Counted from the first letter of the stretch, positions 28,783 to 37,841 are shown. The stretch is DNA of 64,000 nt from Paenibacillus agilis (GCF_007786455.1 NZ_VNJK01000001.1:3186673-3250672), one strand, 5' to 3'. Notes: generated by a model from the letters alone, not told the origin. Numbers and translations are program-made.

Positions 28783-29667
28783 CTAAGCCTTTTCCGTTAA
28801 GCTATGATCGGTTGGTGGCTTTTTAACGGCAAACACCATTCCTACAAATATAAGGACGATTCCAGCCCCTTGAATCACACTCGGTACAAAGCCTGTTATA
28901 ACGATGTCCAGCAAGATCGCAACTGCCGGATCCACAAAAACCAAAGCCGAAATAACAGCAGTAGGGAGCTCACGCAAACTATCAAAAAAAAGTAAATAAA
29001 CAATGCCAGTATGGATAATACCTGTTGCGATAATATAAAACCAATTTACAGCAGTCAGATCGTAGAATTCTGTGAAATTAACGAATGGTAGCAAAATAAC
29101 AATGCCGAGTGCTGTCTGCAAAAAGGTAACCGTGTATGAACTCATCTCTTGTACACCTTTACCAAGCATCATCAAGAGCGCATAACAAACCGCAGCCAAA
29201 AAGGCCCATAGTAATCCGGATGACATCAAATCCGTCATCGATATCGATGCATCCACGCCCACGATTAGCACAGTGCCGACAAAGCAAGTAACGACGGACA
29301 GTACAGCAAACATCGTTAGCTTCTCTTTAAAAAAGATACTTCCTACAAGAAGTACAATAACAGGCGCAAGATGATAAATCGTAATCCCAATCGTTATCGA
29401 TGTTAATTCAAAAGACTTGAACAAGAACACCCAGTTTAGTACTAAAAACAACCCACAAAACAAAATTTGCATCACTTCTTTTGACTTCCACTGCTCCGAT
29501 TTATAGCTTCCTGTTACGTACCAGGCCAGACTTAGAAAAATCGTCGCACATATACATCGGACAAATACGAGCTCTAACGCAGGTACCCCTGTTTGAACCG
29601 AAAAGAAACCAACAGAGCCGAAGATGGACATCGCAATAATCATTTTTATTAATGCTTGTGTATTCAC
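28783..29667 (-). CDS. EamA/DMT-family transporter
   Basis: 294 residues with ten hydrophobic segments in two repeated five-helix halves, typical of the drug/metabolite transporter family. Examples: MIIAMSIFGSVGFFSVQTGVPALELVFVRC-like first helix pair, a proline-containing TSITIGITIYHLAPVIVLL segment in half one, and its equivalent FVDPAVAILLDIVI in half two. The protein acts in the cytoplasmic membrane; the substrate cannot be told. It stands alone upstream of the YfiT gene and downstream of the DJ-1-like gene. Confidence 0.85.
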   Translation of the reverse strand: MNTQALIKMIIAMSIFGSVGFFSVQTGVPALELVFVRCICATIFLSLAWYVTGSYKSEQWKSKEVMQILFCGLFLVLNWVFLFKSFELTSITIGITIYHLAPVIVLLVGSIFFKEKLTMFAVLSVVTCFVGTVLIVGVDASISMTDLMSSGLLWAFLAAVCYALLMMLGKGVQEMSSYTVTFLQTALGIVILLPFVNFTEFYDLTAVNWFYIIATGIIHTGIVYLLFFDSLRELPTAVISALVFVDPAVAILLDIVITGFVPSVIQGAGIVLIFVGMVFAVKKPPTDHSLTEKA

Positions 29668-29752
29668 TTGTCGTATCCTTTCAATCTTATGTCATTCATA
29701 GATGGCTTATCATTACGTTCTTTTATTTATTTGGTTATTTACTGCCATCCTT

Positions 29753-30310
29753 TCAGCTGTTTCTCTGATACCAGTTCATTTGAAATGACAGATTCAACTC
29801 TTTCCCCAGTGCTTCACCAAACTCTATGAATCCGCTTCCTCTTGCCGTTATCAAATTTCCATCTCGGACTACGAGATCATTTCTGTAGTTCTCTTCTTGA
29901 AATACTTGAAGCAGTTGGCGTTGTTCCTGTGTGAGACCCACCGTATAGGTACGATCGCCAATCAACCCTGCTCGCGCCAACAAATACGGCGAACTAGAGA
30001 TAGACGCGATAATAAGGTTGGGATTCACCTCCGCACATTTACGCAGGAAATCCATCAATGCCTCATGCTCAAATAGCGTCGAGATATCCATACATCCTGG
30101 CAGCAGCAAGCTGTCAAGCGTGGACATATCTACTTCATGGATCGTAGTATCCGGCACACAAGTGAAGTCAGACTCACCAACAACAAGCCCACGTTCTTCT
30201 TCAATCCCAATCGTCGTAATCGGATGATTCCCTTGCTTCAAAATAGACAGAGCAACCGAAATTTCATATTCGCTAAATAATGGGTATAATAACACGCCTG
30301 TTGTCTTCAT
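29753..30310 (-). CDS. DJ-1/PfpI-family protein with Ser in place of the nucleophilic Cys
   Basis: 185 residues. The start VLLYPLFSEYEISVALSIL has the conserved Glu of the DJ-1 fold (E14). The nucleophile elbow, normally A-x-C-x-G/S-P, reads ASISSSPYLLARAGLI, with Ser in place of Cys. The rest of the fold is intact (LLLPGCMD, ITARGSGFIEFGEALG). Without the cysteine, the glyoxalase or chaperone chemistry known for the family is unlikely; a non-catalytic or altered role is inferred. Length is normal. Divergent from the gene at 30484. Confidence 0.8.
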   Translation of the reverse strand: MKTTGVLLYPLFSEYEISVALSILKQGNHPITTIGIEEERGLVVGESDFTCVPDTTIHEVDMSTLDSLLLPGCMDISTLFEHEALMDFLRKCAEVNPNLIIASISSSPYLLARAGLIGDRTYTVGLTQEQRQLLQVFQEENYRNDLVVRDGNLITARGSGFIEFGEALGKELNLSFQMNWYQRNS

Positions 30311-30483
30311 ACTGCTCTCCCCCTTGCTATCATGCCTCTACTATTTTACCAAAAATTCACTCTTATTTCGATTTTATTCTATTAACTTGCTCATAAATTG
30401 CTTTTATAGATCACAACTTCGTGATATTCACCCAAAGAAATACCCTTTCATATGCTGTGAAAAAGGTAAAGGAGCTCAAATCA

Positions 30484-31122
30484 ATGTATATGTATCCAAC
30501 AGGGATTCCTGTGTACCCACCCCCTATCCACCATGAAAACCACCATCTGTGCTTTCATTCATGGTCTCGAACGGGCATTAGCAGTACTGCCGTGCAATTT
30601 ATGAATTTGATGCGAACGCTCTGGGAACAGCATGTGGCATGGACGAGAATGACGATTATTAGTATTGCGGAAGGACTGGCTGACGAAGAACAAACGACCA
30701 AGCGACTTTTACGCAACGTTCCAGATATGGGGGCTATCTTTCGTCTTTTCTATGGAAATCAAGTTGCTGCCCGATTTGAGACCCTGTTTCGAGACCATCT
30801 CGTCTTAGCTGCACAGCTTGTCAAAGCAGCAAAAGCAGGAGACGATGCAAAAGTAGCTGAGATAAATAAAAAATGGTATGCCAATGCCGATGAGCTTGCC
30901 AAGTTTTTTAGCAGCATTAATCCATACTGGCCAGAAAACGAAATGAAAAAAATGCTTTATGAGCATCTAGATATGACAAAAGCAGAAGCTATATATCGAT
31001 TACACAAAGACTACGCTTCCGATATCGCTGCATATGACCGAATTGAGCAGCAAGCTCTTGCAATGGCAGATATGTTTTCACAAGGTTTTATGAAGCAGTT
31101 CCCTTCCGCCTTTAACGCATAG
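30484..31122 (+). CDS. Helical protein with Pro/His/Tyr-rich N-terminus, unknown function
   Basis: 212 residues from an ATG 9 nt after AAAGGAG; in-frame upstream codons lack a site. The N-terminus (MYMYPTGIPVYPPPIHH) is low complexity. The rest is an all-helical domain with two internally similar halves: LWEQHVAWTRMTIISIAEGL, RLLRNVPDMGAIFRLFYG, WYANADELAKFFSSINPYW, and IEQQALAMADMFSQGFMKQF. The repeated W-x-x-x-x-E-x-H and R-L-x-R-N motifs look conserved, but I cannot assign a function. No membrane segment. Followed by a strong hairpin. Confidence 0.75.
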   Translation: MYMYPTGIPVYPPPIHHENHHLCFHSWSRTGISSTAVQFMNLMRTLWEQHVAWTRMTIISIAEGLADEEQTTKRLLRNVPDMGAIFRLFYGNQVAARFETLFRDHLVLAAQLVKAAKAGDDAKVAEINKKWYANADELAKFFSSINPYWPENEMKKMLYEHLDMTKAEAIYRLHKDYASDIAAYDRIEQQALAMADMFSQGFMKQFPSAFNA

Positions 31123-31128
31123 CTAGCT

Positions 31129-31165
31129 AAGCCCCCTTAAGGCTGATCTCCGCTTAAGGGGGCTT
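31129..31165 (+). terminator. Hairpin after the 30484 gene
   Basis: Perfect 13-bp stem AAGCCCCCTTAAG (31129-31141) / CTTAAGGGGGCTT (31153-31165), 6 bp past the stop. The T tract is short. Confidence 0.75.
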
Positions 31166-31304
31166 CCACTGCTGACCAAGTTTGATTTACTCAGAGAATA
31201 AATAGCATGATAGAACACCTATAATTATGGTATAATTTTCATAGTTTTATTTTTACATACAAAGTCACTTTACTTATCCAACATCATGATGTGAGGGGAT
31301 TACA

Positions 31305-31715
31305 ATGAGGTTTGAAATTGCAGATGAAAGCTACTATTCGTTTATACTTGAACGTGACAAGCATATGTGCAAGTTTTTGATGATGAGAAAATTGAGGAAT
31401 AAAGAGTTTATTGTAGCGTTAAATGACCAAAACCAAGCAGTCGGCTGGCTGCGATACGGTTACTTCTGGGACCTCTTCCCGTTTATGAATATGCTTTACT
31501 TTGATGACGCGTACAGAAATAAAGGTTATGGACGTAAGCTCGTCGAGTTCTGGGAAGCGGAGATGAGAAATATGGGGCACAAGCAAGTGATGACCTCTTC
31601 TCAATCCAATGAAGATGCACAGCATTTCTACCGCAAGCTGGGGTACAAAGATTCGGGTAGTTTATTAATGGACATCGATCCCGCCTTAGAAATTATTTTC
31701 ACAAAAAAACTGTAG
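31305..31715 (+). CDS. GNAT-family N-acetyltransferase
   Basis: 136 residues; ATG 6 nt after GAGGGG. The acetyl-CoA-binding signature of GNATs is visible as YRNKGYGRKLVEFWEAEM (Q/R-x-x-G-x-G/A), preceded by beta strands with GWLRYGYFWDLFPFMNMLYF and followed by VMTSSQSNEDAQHFYRKLGYKDSG, the usual final strand-helix-strand. It transfers acetyl groups to an amine; the substrate is unknown. Monocistronic, ending at a strong bidirectional terminator. Confidence 0.88.
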   Translation: MRFEIADESYYSFILERDKHMCKFLMMRKLRNKEFIVALNDQNQAVGWLRYGYFWDLFPFMNMLYFDDAYRNKGYGRKLVEFWEAEMRNMGHKQVMTSSQSNEDAQHFYRKLGYKDSGSLLMDIDPALEIIFTKKL

Positions 31716-31808
31716 ACCGCCGGCTAACACGCTGTTTAAGATTTACTCTCGTAAACGTAACATAAACGAAGTATCCTACCTACACTAACTCAGCCGTATC
31801 TACGACAA

Positions 31809-31837
31809 AAAGGAAGAAGGACATGCCTTCTTCCTTT
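31809..31837. terminator. Bidirectional terminator
   Basis: AAAGGAAGAAGG (31809-31820) and CCTTCTTCCTTT (31826-31837), 5-nt loop, with A and T tracts on either side. Serves the GNAT gene and the copper-related operon that converge on it. Confidence 0.85.
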
Positions 31838-31929
31838 GTTATTGCGCTATTGCTGGGAAGATTACAGTACTAATTTGTTGTACAAAATAGCTGATTCACC
31901 TTCCAAACTGTAACCTACGTCCACTCTCA

Positions 31930-32427
31930 TTAATGATGGTGACCGCCGTGCCCTTCTGAACCGCCCATTTCATGCTTGAGCATTTCCTCTTGTACGGCTT
32001 TCAACTCTTCCGCAGATACTTCGCCTACGATCAACTGCTTTTTCGGCATCACATGCTGTTCGCCTACTGAAATATGGGTTTGAACAAAATAGACTCCATT
32101 CTGCTCGAACGTTGCTGACACTGTATAGAGCCCATCCTTTTCATGCTGAGCCGAGATCATTTGACTGCCTTCTTTGCCCTGCCCTTTCTTCGCGTCCCAG
32201 ATTTCAAAATGCACGAGATCTGCCTTTGTTACAGGTTCGTTATGATCGGTAAGGCTTACTTGAAGCACTGTCTCCTGCTTCAAAGCGATTGATTCAGGTG
32301 TAATAATCTCCGCATTCAGCTGACTGGACACATGCTGCTTCTTTTGCGTATCTGTACTCGCTGTACACGCTGCCGAACTAACGAGAACGAGCGCAAGCAT
32401 AATGCCAACTGCTATTTTTTTCATCAT
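31930..32427 (-). CDS. FixH/YtkA-like lipoprotein with His-rich C-terminus
   Basis: 165 residues; ATG 7 nt after AGGAGG, overlapping the end of the PepSY gene region by only 11 bp of spacing. Lipoprotein signal with lipobox SSAAC. The mature protein is a beta-sandwich of YtkA/FixH type (VLQVSLTDHNEPVTKADLVHFEIWDA, DGLYTVSATFEQNGVYFVQTHI). It ends in a metal-binding-looking GHGGHHH tail. Anchored outside the membrane, it probably handles copper or another metal together with the upstream PepSY membrane protein. The tail and operon support this; direct function is inferred. Confidence 0.82.
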   Translation of the reverse strand: MMKKIAVGIMLALVLVSSAACTASTDTQKKQHVSSQLNAEIITPESIALKQETVLQVSLTDHNEPVTKADLVHFEIWDAKKGQGKEGSQMISAQHEKDGLYTVSATFEQNGVYFVQTHISVGEQHVMPKKQLIVGEVSAEELKAVQEEMLKHEMGGSEGHGGHHH

Positions 32428-32438
32428 GATGATGCCTC

Positions 32439-33842
32439 CTAAGCTCCATGCAGCCACTCTTTTACTGGTTTGATACGTGACAACACGAATCGATCCAGCA
32501 CAAAGACGACGATGATTGAAATGCCTACTAAAGGCATTAAAATGCCCATGACGAGCATAAGGAAAAATACGACTCTTGTCCGATTTTTATCTTTGCTCGG
32601 CGTCGGTGAACCCAGCTTCGTTTGAGGCTTACGCTTGCGCCACATCACAAAGGAGCTGACGACAATACCGATCACGCCTAAGCAAGTGATGAGACCGAGC
32701 AGCTGATTAGCAAGACCGAATAAACGTCCTTCATGCAGCGCAATGCCCACCGTAATCGCCTTGCCCATAATGCCGTAGTCTGCATAGCGTACATCGCTCA
32801 ATATGGCTCCCGAATATTGATCCAAGTGCAAAGTCGCTTCTCCACCAGGAACCGTATGCGAAGTCGTAACCGTATACACGCCTTTTTCATTTTTCGGCAT
32901 GATAACTCGATATGGCTTCTCTACCTTCGCTCCTTCTGCAATAATCACCGCCTCATTAATCGTCAGCGGCACATAACTGCTCGCCGTAGAAACGGGAACA
33001 GGTAAATTCTCTGTTGCCCATGGACCGCCCTTGGCAACGTCCTTCGTCTTTAAGGTCGATTCAGGCTTTGCACCAGAACCCAATGCATAAGGCGGGTATC
33101 CTGTATTGGTAGACGTAGCGAGGCTGCTAATTTGCTTGCCTGTTACCGCAGACCATGGAAGACCTGTCAGTACTAAAATAAGAATAAACAGCGACAGCCA
33201 AAAGGCAGGTACCGCGTGCATATCACGCCAAAACACTTTCCCCTTCTGGCCCAATCTTGGCAGCACCGTCCCCCAAATGGAGGCTCTATTTCTTGGCCAC
33301 CACATATACAAGCCGGTCAGCAGCAATATAACCGTCCAGCATGCGGCTAACTCCACAAGATAATTGGCAACGGTTCCGCCAATTATCAGCTCGCTATGCA
33401 TTTTCACGAAAAAATCCGTGAATCTTTCTCCGCTAATGAGTGAGCCCATAACCTCACCGCTGTACGGATTTACAAACACAGAAGATGCGATGTCATTATC
33501 GACCATGCCAATTTCTACGGTTCTCGTTGTGTCATCATAAAACATAATCGAATTGATTTGCCCATTTGGATGCATTTGCTGCACAAAGTGGATGAGTGCT
33601 GATGGAGCAAGTGCGGTTGAACCATCTGTTGGCTGCTCCACATAATACATGTTTTGATACAGCATCGATTCTATTTGAGGCTTAAATAAGTAAACGCCTC
33701 CACTAATGGCAAGCACGATGAGAAATGGTGCAGCGAACAATCCTGCGTAAAAATGCCATCTCCACACAATTTGATAAAAAGACGCCTTGCTCTTCGTCTT
33801 CACGGACACAGCATTCGTCTGAACCGCTTGGTTCGCTTCCAC
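32439..33842 (-). CDS. PepSY-associated membrane protein (PiuB/FhuF-type reductase-like)
   Basis: 467 residues; GTG start with AAAAGGGGG about 11 nt upstream. Four to five membrane segments: the first (FYAGLFAAPFLIVLAISGGVYLFKP) and the others around residues 145, 190, 370 and 430. A large external loop carries two PepSY-like regions. The His of WRWHFYAG and further His (KMHSELIIGG, DMHAVPAFW, LHEGRLFG) lie at membrane borders and match the haem-binding-type histidines of the PepSY_TM family. Such proteins are linked to iron or copper uptake or surface reduction. It sits between its presumed regulator (19 bp upstream) and the metal-binding lipoprotein. Confidence 0.85.
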   Translation of the reverse strand: MEANQAVQTNAVSVKTKSKASFYQIVWRWHFYAGLFAAPFLIVLAISGGVYLFKPQIESMLYQNMYYVEQPTDGSTALAPSALIHFVQQMHPNGQINSIMFYDDTTRTVEIGMVDNDIASSVFVNPYSGEVMGSLISGERFTDFFVKMHSELIIGGTVANYLVELAACWTVILLLTGLYMWWPRNRASIWGTVLPRLGQKGKVFWRDMHAVPAFWLSLFILILVLTGLPWSAVTGKQISSLATSTNTGYPPYALGSGAKPESTLKTKDVAKGGPWATENLPVPVSTASSYVPLTINEAVIIAEGAKVEKPYRVIMPKNEKGVYTVTTSHTVPGGEATLHLDQYSGAILSDVRYADYGIMGKAITVGIALHEGRLFGLANQLLGLITCLGVIGIVVSSFVMWRKRKPQTKLGSPTPSKDKNRTRVVFFLMLVMGILMPLVGISIIVVFVLDRFVLSRIKPVKEWLHGA

Positions 33843-33860
33843 GATATGATTTACCCCCTT

Positions 33861-34439
33861 TTATAAATGGTTTCGATTCGCACACGATTGTGCGTTCATT
33901 TGTTGTTTTAGTGTTTGGACAGCCTCCTCAAAGCGATAAATTTCCCCACCGAAGCCTGTTTGAAACTTCATAGCTTGTTGGTAGGAATCAAAAGTAAGTA
34001 TCGTAGGTTGGCAGCAATTGATGTTTACATCCGCATGGAACAAAAAAGTAGCCATCTTGGCACTAATCGTTGTGTCCGTCAAAAAGTCATGACAAAGAAT
34101 CACATCACATTCGACATCCTCATAACGAAGCAGCGCACAATGTGCACAGCAAGTATGTTCAATCTGTTGGCTCTTCGTGATAAGCTTAACGGAGTACCTC
34201 GTGTTTGCGGTCTTATAGCAATACGTACAAGTAGGAACCGCACTCACAGCTTGACGATGAGGCAGCGCAGCAATTCCATTCGATGTCTTAATGACCTTCT
34301 GTTCATCAATTAAGGGCTTAATATCGCGATACACCGTCATTTCCGATACATGCAACCGACTGCTAATGTCAGACACACGCAAGCTACCTTCTTGTTCGAC
34401 CCATGTTAAAATTTGTTGTCTTCTTTCAATTGGCAGCAT
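33861..34439 (-). CDS. DeoR-type HTH regulator fused to a NosL-like metal-binding domain
   Basis: 192 residues. Residues 1-58 form a DeoR helix-turn-helix (ERRQQILTWVEQEGSLRVSDIS, VSEMTVYRDI). The rest is Cys-rich (CTYC, CCAHC, NCC, C of ILCHDF) and has a NosL-like ending: DFLTDTTISAKMATFLFHAD, then PTILTFDSYQQAMKFQTGFGGEIYRFEEA. NosL binds Cu(I), so a copper-sensing regulator of the two genes downstream is the most likely role; this is inferred from domain and operon. It stands 19 bp upstream of the PepSY gene. Confidence 0.75.
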   Translation of the reverse strand: MLPIERRQQILTWVEQEGSLRVSDISSRLHVSEMTVYRDIKPLIDEQKVIKTSNGIAALPHRQAVSAVPTCTYCYKTANTRYSVKLITKSQQIEHTCCAHCALLRYEDVECDVILCHDFLTDTTISAKMATFLFHADVNINCCQPTILTFDSYQQAMKFQTGFGGEIYRFEEAVQTLKQQMNAQSCANRNHL

Positions 34440-34667
34440 CGTTGACTATTTCACCTCCAATCCTCAATAAATGAGAGAATCATACCTAATTAAATAGCAT
34501 GATGTCACTTAGCCAATTCCACTTATTGGCTTGAAATAAGATTATGGCATAAATAGGATAAAGGCAAGAACTAAATGTGGTTTTTTGTTGAGAAATGTTA
34601 AAAACATCATAGAACACGTTGGACTCCATAAAATACGGATACGGAAAATGCGAAAGGTGGAGCAGCT

Positions 34668-35870
34668 ATGCGCGTATGGCGGGATTTGAAATCATTTGTA
34701 CATATTCAAGGGGCAAGAACGTTACTGCTAACGCTCTTTATATATGGGATCGGAACAGGTATTTTAGCGCCGATGAACGCGATTTACCTGCAAGATTCGG
34801 TTGGGCTTGGCAAGGAGGAGATTACTTCTATCTTTGCGATTTCTCTATTTCTAAATATGATAACGACGATCTCCGTTGGATTAATTAGTGACAAGATGAA
34901 GCGGAAGAAACAACTGCCGATTATAGCCTCGCTGCTCTGTATTATAGGACTCTTCCTATATATGAGAGCCGATAGCTACTCCTCCGCACTCGTTGGAATG
35001 ATTTTGGCGGTATCTCCGTCTGGCTTAATTTTCGGGCAATTATTTGCCATGGCACGCAACCACTTTACGAATAAAGCACCAGCTATCGTAGAAATCGCAC
35101 AAATATGGCTGCGGGCAACGTATAGCATCGGTTTCTTCAGCGGCCTGCTGCTGGGCGCCAATCTATATTTACTTGCCACATTCCAAGGTGTGCTGTGGGG
35201 AAATCTTGCCGGATACGGTGCACTCTGCTTGCTGCTGATTTTATATAAAGAAGTTACAATTGACAGCTCCGCTCAGCAAACTCGCTCAAATGTGAATGAA
35301 CCATTTTCTCTGCTCATGCTGCTCGCTATTTTACTGTTAAGCTGCTCGGATGCCATTCGAGGTTTGTATTTGCCGCTTGTTGTAAATGAATTATTTGGCG
35401 ATCCGCGGCTGATGTCGTATTTGTGGAGTATTCAAGCGGTGTTTGAACTGCTGTTTATGACAGCTGCCGGCTACTGGGCTGCAAAGTACGGATATAAGCC
35501 CATCATTTTACTCGGAAGTATTTTCGCACTTGGTACGTATATCGTGTATAGCTGGAGTACGTCTTTGACTCTGTTCTTTGTTGTGCAGCCGATATACTCT
35601 GTCTTTGTATCGGTTCTATATGGGGTTGGCATGGGCTATGTGCAGCGCATGTTTCTGCATCGGGCAGGGTTCGGTGCCAGCCTGTACATTTTCATATCAC
35701 AAACGGCTACCCTTATTGGCTACCACTTGCCTCTGTTTATTGAAGGCGTTACACCGAACATCTTCTGGATTCCTGCTGGTTTGATTACGTTATCCATGAT
35801 CATCATGATTTATGTGATTGTAACCAACAAATCATCACATGCCCGTCATACACATTCACCCTTACGCTAG
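34668..35870 (+). CDS. MFS transporter
   Basis: 400 residues with about twelve hydrophobic segments in two halves separated by a cytoplasmic loop near residue 200. The loop between helices 2 and 3 (GLISDKMKRKKQLPIIA) carries the G-x-x-x-D-K/R-x-x-R/K motif A of the major facilitator superfamily. ATG 5 nt after GGAG. It is a cytoplasmic-membrane secondary transporter, probably drug- or sugar-efflux type, substrate unknown. It converges with the Crp/Fnr gene with only 14 bp between stops and no hairpin visible. The divergent promoter space 34440-34667 separates it from the DeoR gene. Confidence 0.85.
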   Translation: MRVWRDLKSFVHIQGARTLLLTLFIYGIGTGILAPMNAIYLQDSVGLGKEEITSIFAISLFLNMITTISVGLISDKMKRKKQLPIIASLLCIIGLFLYMRADSYSSALVGMILAVSPSGLIFGQLFAMARNHFTNKAPAIVEIAQIWLRATYSIGFFSGLLLGANLYLLATFQGVLWGNLAGYGALCLLLILYKEVTIDSSAQQTRSNVNEPFSLLMLLAILLLSCSDAIRGLYLPLVVNELFGDPRLMSYLWSIQAVFELLFMTAAGYWAAKYGYKPIILLGSIFALGTYIVYSWSTSLTLFFVVQPIYSVFVSVLYGVGMGYVQRMFLHRAGFGASLYIFISQTATLIGYHLPLFIEGVTPNIFWIPAGLITLSMIIMIYVIVTNKSSHARHTHSPLR

Positions 35871-35884
35871 GCTACGCGATTATG

Positions 35885-36394
35885 TTATTCCAAATCACTT
35901 CGTAACAAGCGATTAATCGTTTCCCGACGAACACCGATAAACTGCCCAATTTCTTCTTGTGTCAAAATATCTGTGAGCGGTCGCTGTTCGGTATAGCTGC
36001 TTAACGACTCCTTTAACAGCTTCAGCCTCTCGGCTGGCGAACCGATCGTCAAATGGTCGATGCGCTGCTGCATAAAGCGCAGCTTATCCTGCAACACTCT
36101 GCCTACTTCAATTGCCTTCTCAGGCTGCATAGCAAGCTCTGCATACCAGTCGTCGGCTGGTATGCGCTCCACCTCACTTGTCGTGAGGGCCGTAGCCGTA
36201 CCATGACAATCTTTCGCCGATAGCAAGGAATGATGGGGCACGATTTCGCCAGGAAATAATAAATTGAACAATAAAATATTCCCGTTCTCATGCAAACGAG
36301 TTACTTTGAACACGCCGCTAACAATTCGATATAAATACGTTCCTGGATCTCCTTGCCGAAATAATACTTCTCCTCGATGCAACGTTAAACGCAT
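35885..36394 (-). CDS. Crp/Fnr-family transcriptional regulator
   Basis: 169 residues; ATG 6 nt after AGGAGG, with an in-frame upstream start ignored. A cyclic-nucleotide-binding-type beta domain (about 1-80: LFRQGDPGTYLYRIVSGVFKV, LFPGEIVPHHSLL) is followed by the dimer helix (VLQDKLRFMQQRIDHL) and a C-terminal winged helix (LTQEEIGQFIGVRRETINRLLR). The cyclic-nucleotide R is not obvious and there is no Cys cluster, so the effector is unknown. The protein is short compared with about 220 residues in the family, ending right after the recognition helix. Confidence 0.83.
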   Translation of the reverse strand: MRLTLHRGEVLFRQGDPGTYLYRIVSGVFKVTRLHENGNILLFNLLFPGEIVPHHSLLSAKDCHGTATALTTSEVERIPADDWYAELAMQPEKAIEVGRVLQDKLRFMQQRIDHLTIGSPAERLKLLKESLSSYTEQRPLTDILTQEEIGQFIGVRRETINRLLRSDLE

Positions 36395-36446
36395 GCGCCC
36401 CCTCCTTTCCCTTTTACAGATTCCATACGTCATATATAATTGCCAC

Positions 36447-36731
36447 TTACTCGCTGCTGCCTATGTATGCACCATGCTCTAAGTAATGCTTATACACGCG
36501 GAAAAAGACTTTCATCCCGCTCCAATACTGCTCATCCGACTGGATCGGCGTCAACCAATAAAGAGCCTGCTGCTCCGCATCTTCTGCTCCCTCTTCACTT
36601 AGCTTGCAGTAAGCGGGAAGATTGACTTCAAACATTCCTTCTACTTGCTTATTCTCATGATTCATCGTCTGAAATAGATAAACAGCCGTGTCCCCTTCTT
36701 GCGATTGTAATTGGAATTGTACGTTGTTCAT
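36447..36731 (-). CDS. Small uncharacterised protein
   Basis: 94 residues; ATG with AAGGATGAG upstream. Beta-rich start (MNNVQFQLQSQEGDTAVYLF) and a helix near AEDAEQQALYWLTPI; acidic overall, no membrane segment. No family recognised. 52 bp upstream of the Crp/Fnr gene in the same direction, so perhaps co-transcribed. The 217 bp to the next gene upstream shows no gene. Confidence 0.6.
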   Translation of the reverse strand: MNNVQFQLQSQEGDTAVYLFQTMNHENKQVEGMFEVNLPAYCKLSEEGAEDAEQQALYWLTPIQSDEQYWSGMKVFFRVYKHYLEHGAYIGSSE

Positions 36732-36948
36732 TTCTTTCTCATCCTTTGTCTCTGTATCTGTTGATTATCTGTTAAAATGCTCATTTTCCCTTCTATAACG
36801 ATAACGCATCCGAATTCATTTGCGTCAATCCAATTATACCCATATTAATTTCTTATTGCTAAACGAATATTTGTTCGATATATTGGATATAAATAAGAAC
36901 GTTAGTTCGCATTAGTTTACTATTCCAAAATAGAGGGGAAGAAATAAA

Positions 36949-37353
36949 TTGGCCGATCGAGCTACCCAGCCTCAAACGACTGCTCCACATCGCACTGAAC
37001 ATAAGATAGCGGTAAAGCAGTATATTATTTCCGCTCTTGTCTTGGATGTGTTGGAACGCGACATTGCTCACCTCGGAAGCTCCACCCTGAAGATGGCGCA
37101 TGTCTATGTAGAATCATTGCGTCGTGCTCAGGATGAAGCTAATGCAGATTTAACCCGAATCCGTGCCCAATTTCGCCGCACTGGCATTAAAGTTCTGGAT
37201 CAAGAGCGCCAACCTCACGGCGTGCGCGTGCAATATGTAGTGCAAGGCTATGAGCACTCCTTCTACCTACTGCGTGGACTGCTCCGCACCGAAGTGACTC
37301 TGTTATTGAAGCGTTATTTACATTTGCCCGCTCCTATAGAAACAGGACACTAA
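36949..37353 (+). CDS. Uncharacterised small helical protein
   Basis: 134 residues; TTG start 8 nt after GAGGGGAAG. Pro/Thr-rich N-terminal 20 residues, then helices (YIISALVLDVLERDIAHL; VYVESLRRAQDEANADLTRIRAQFRRTGIKVL) and a beta stretch (GVRVQYVVQGYEHSFYL) with a basic end (LLLKRYL). No membrane segment or known motif. Monocistronic, converging with the YxeA-type gene. Confidence 0.65.
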   Translation: MADRATQPQTTAPHRTEHKIAVKQYIISALVLDVLERDIAHLGSSTLKMAHVYVESLRRAQDEANADLTRIRAQFRRTGIKVLDQERQPHGVRVQYVVQGYEHSFYLLRGLLRTEVTLLLKRYLHLPAPIETGH

Positions 37354-37406
37354 CCTCTCAAGAGCACTAGAGCAGCGTAAGAAAAAGAGTACAGCATACA
37401 GCGAAA

Positions 37407-37427
37407 GGCAGACCATTTCGGCCTGCC
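37407..37427 (-). terminator. Terminator of the ABC-YxeA operon
   Basis: GGCAGACC (37407-37414) pairs with GGCCTGCC (37420-37427) with one G-U pair; on the minus strand a TTTCG follows. 20 bp past the YxeA-type gene stop. Confidence 0.65.
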
Positions 37428-37446
37428 CCATTCACAATTGATTCGA

Positions 37447-37809
37447 TTACTGTGCATCCAGCTTTTCTTTCGCTTTGGAAGGAACATCTTCCGCTTTAAC
37501 CTCTTCATACGATGTAACTTCGTTGATTTGCTTTGCTTTTTTATCCTTTGGCTTGGCATAGATACGAAGATACGCATCCTCTCTGAGCTTGCCTGCATTA
37601 TCTTTAAGGCTCATAAAGGTAATTTCCTTATCTTCTCCATCCGATGTATAGCCCTTCAGCGTATAATAACGGAATCCTTCTTCCAACTTGCCTTCGCCTT
37701 TAATTTTTACGTAATACTCATCTGCACCTAATCTTTGCATATTGCAACCAGCCATCAAGATTGATACAAGAACGACTAGCATCATAATCGTGATACTTTT
37801 TTTCTTCAT
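37447..37809 (-). CDS. yxeA: YxeA-family lipoprotein
   Basis: 120 residues, ATG start. Lipoprotein signal with lipobox LMAGC at residue about 22. The mature part YYVKIKGEGKLEEGFRYYTLKGYTSDGEDKEITF is of the YxeA (DUF1093) type and ends in a Lys/Glu-rich tail. In Bacillus yxeA lies with the yxdJKLM ABC/two-component locus, which is inducible by antimicrobial peptides; here too it is 33 bp downstream of a matching permease gene. Role unknown, probably a surface or sensory component. Confidence 0.8.
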   Translation of the reverse strand: MKKKSITIMMLVVLVSILMAGCNMQRLGADEYYVKIKGEGKLEEGFRYYTLKGYTSDGEDKEITFMSLKDNAGKLREDAYLRIYAKPKDKKAKQINEVTSYEEVKAEDVPSKAKEKLDAQ

Positions 37810-37841
37810 ACTTTTCTCTGCCTCATCTCGTTGTTAAAGTC

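Noticed and set aside
33725..33973. Plus-strand open frame across the PepSY/DeoR junction
   Set aside because: Antisense to two well-supported genes and without a ribosome site.
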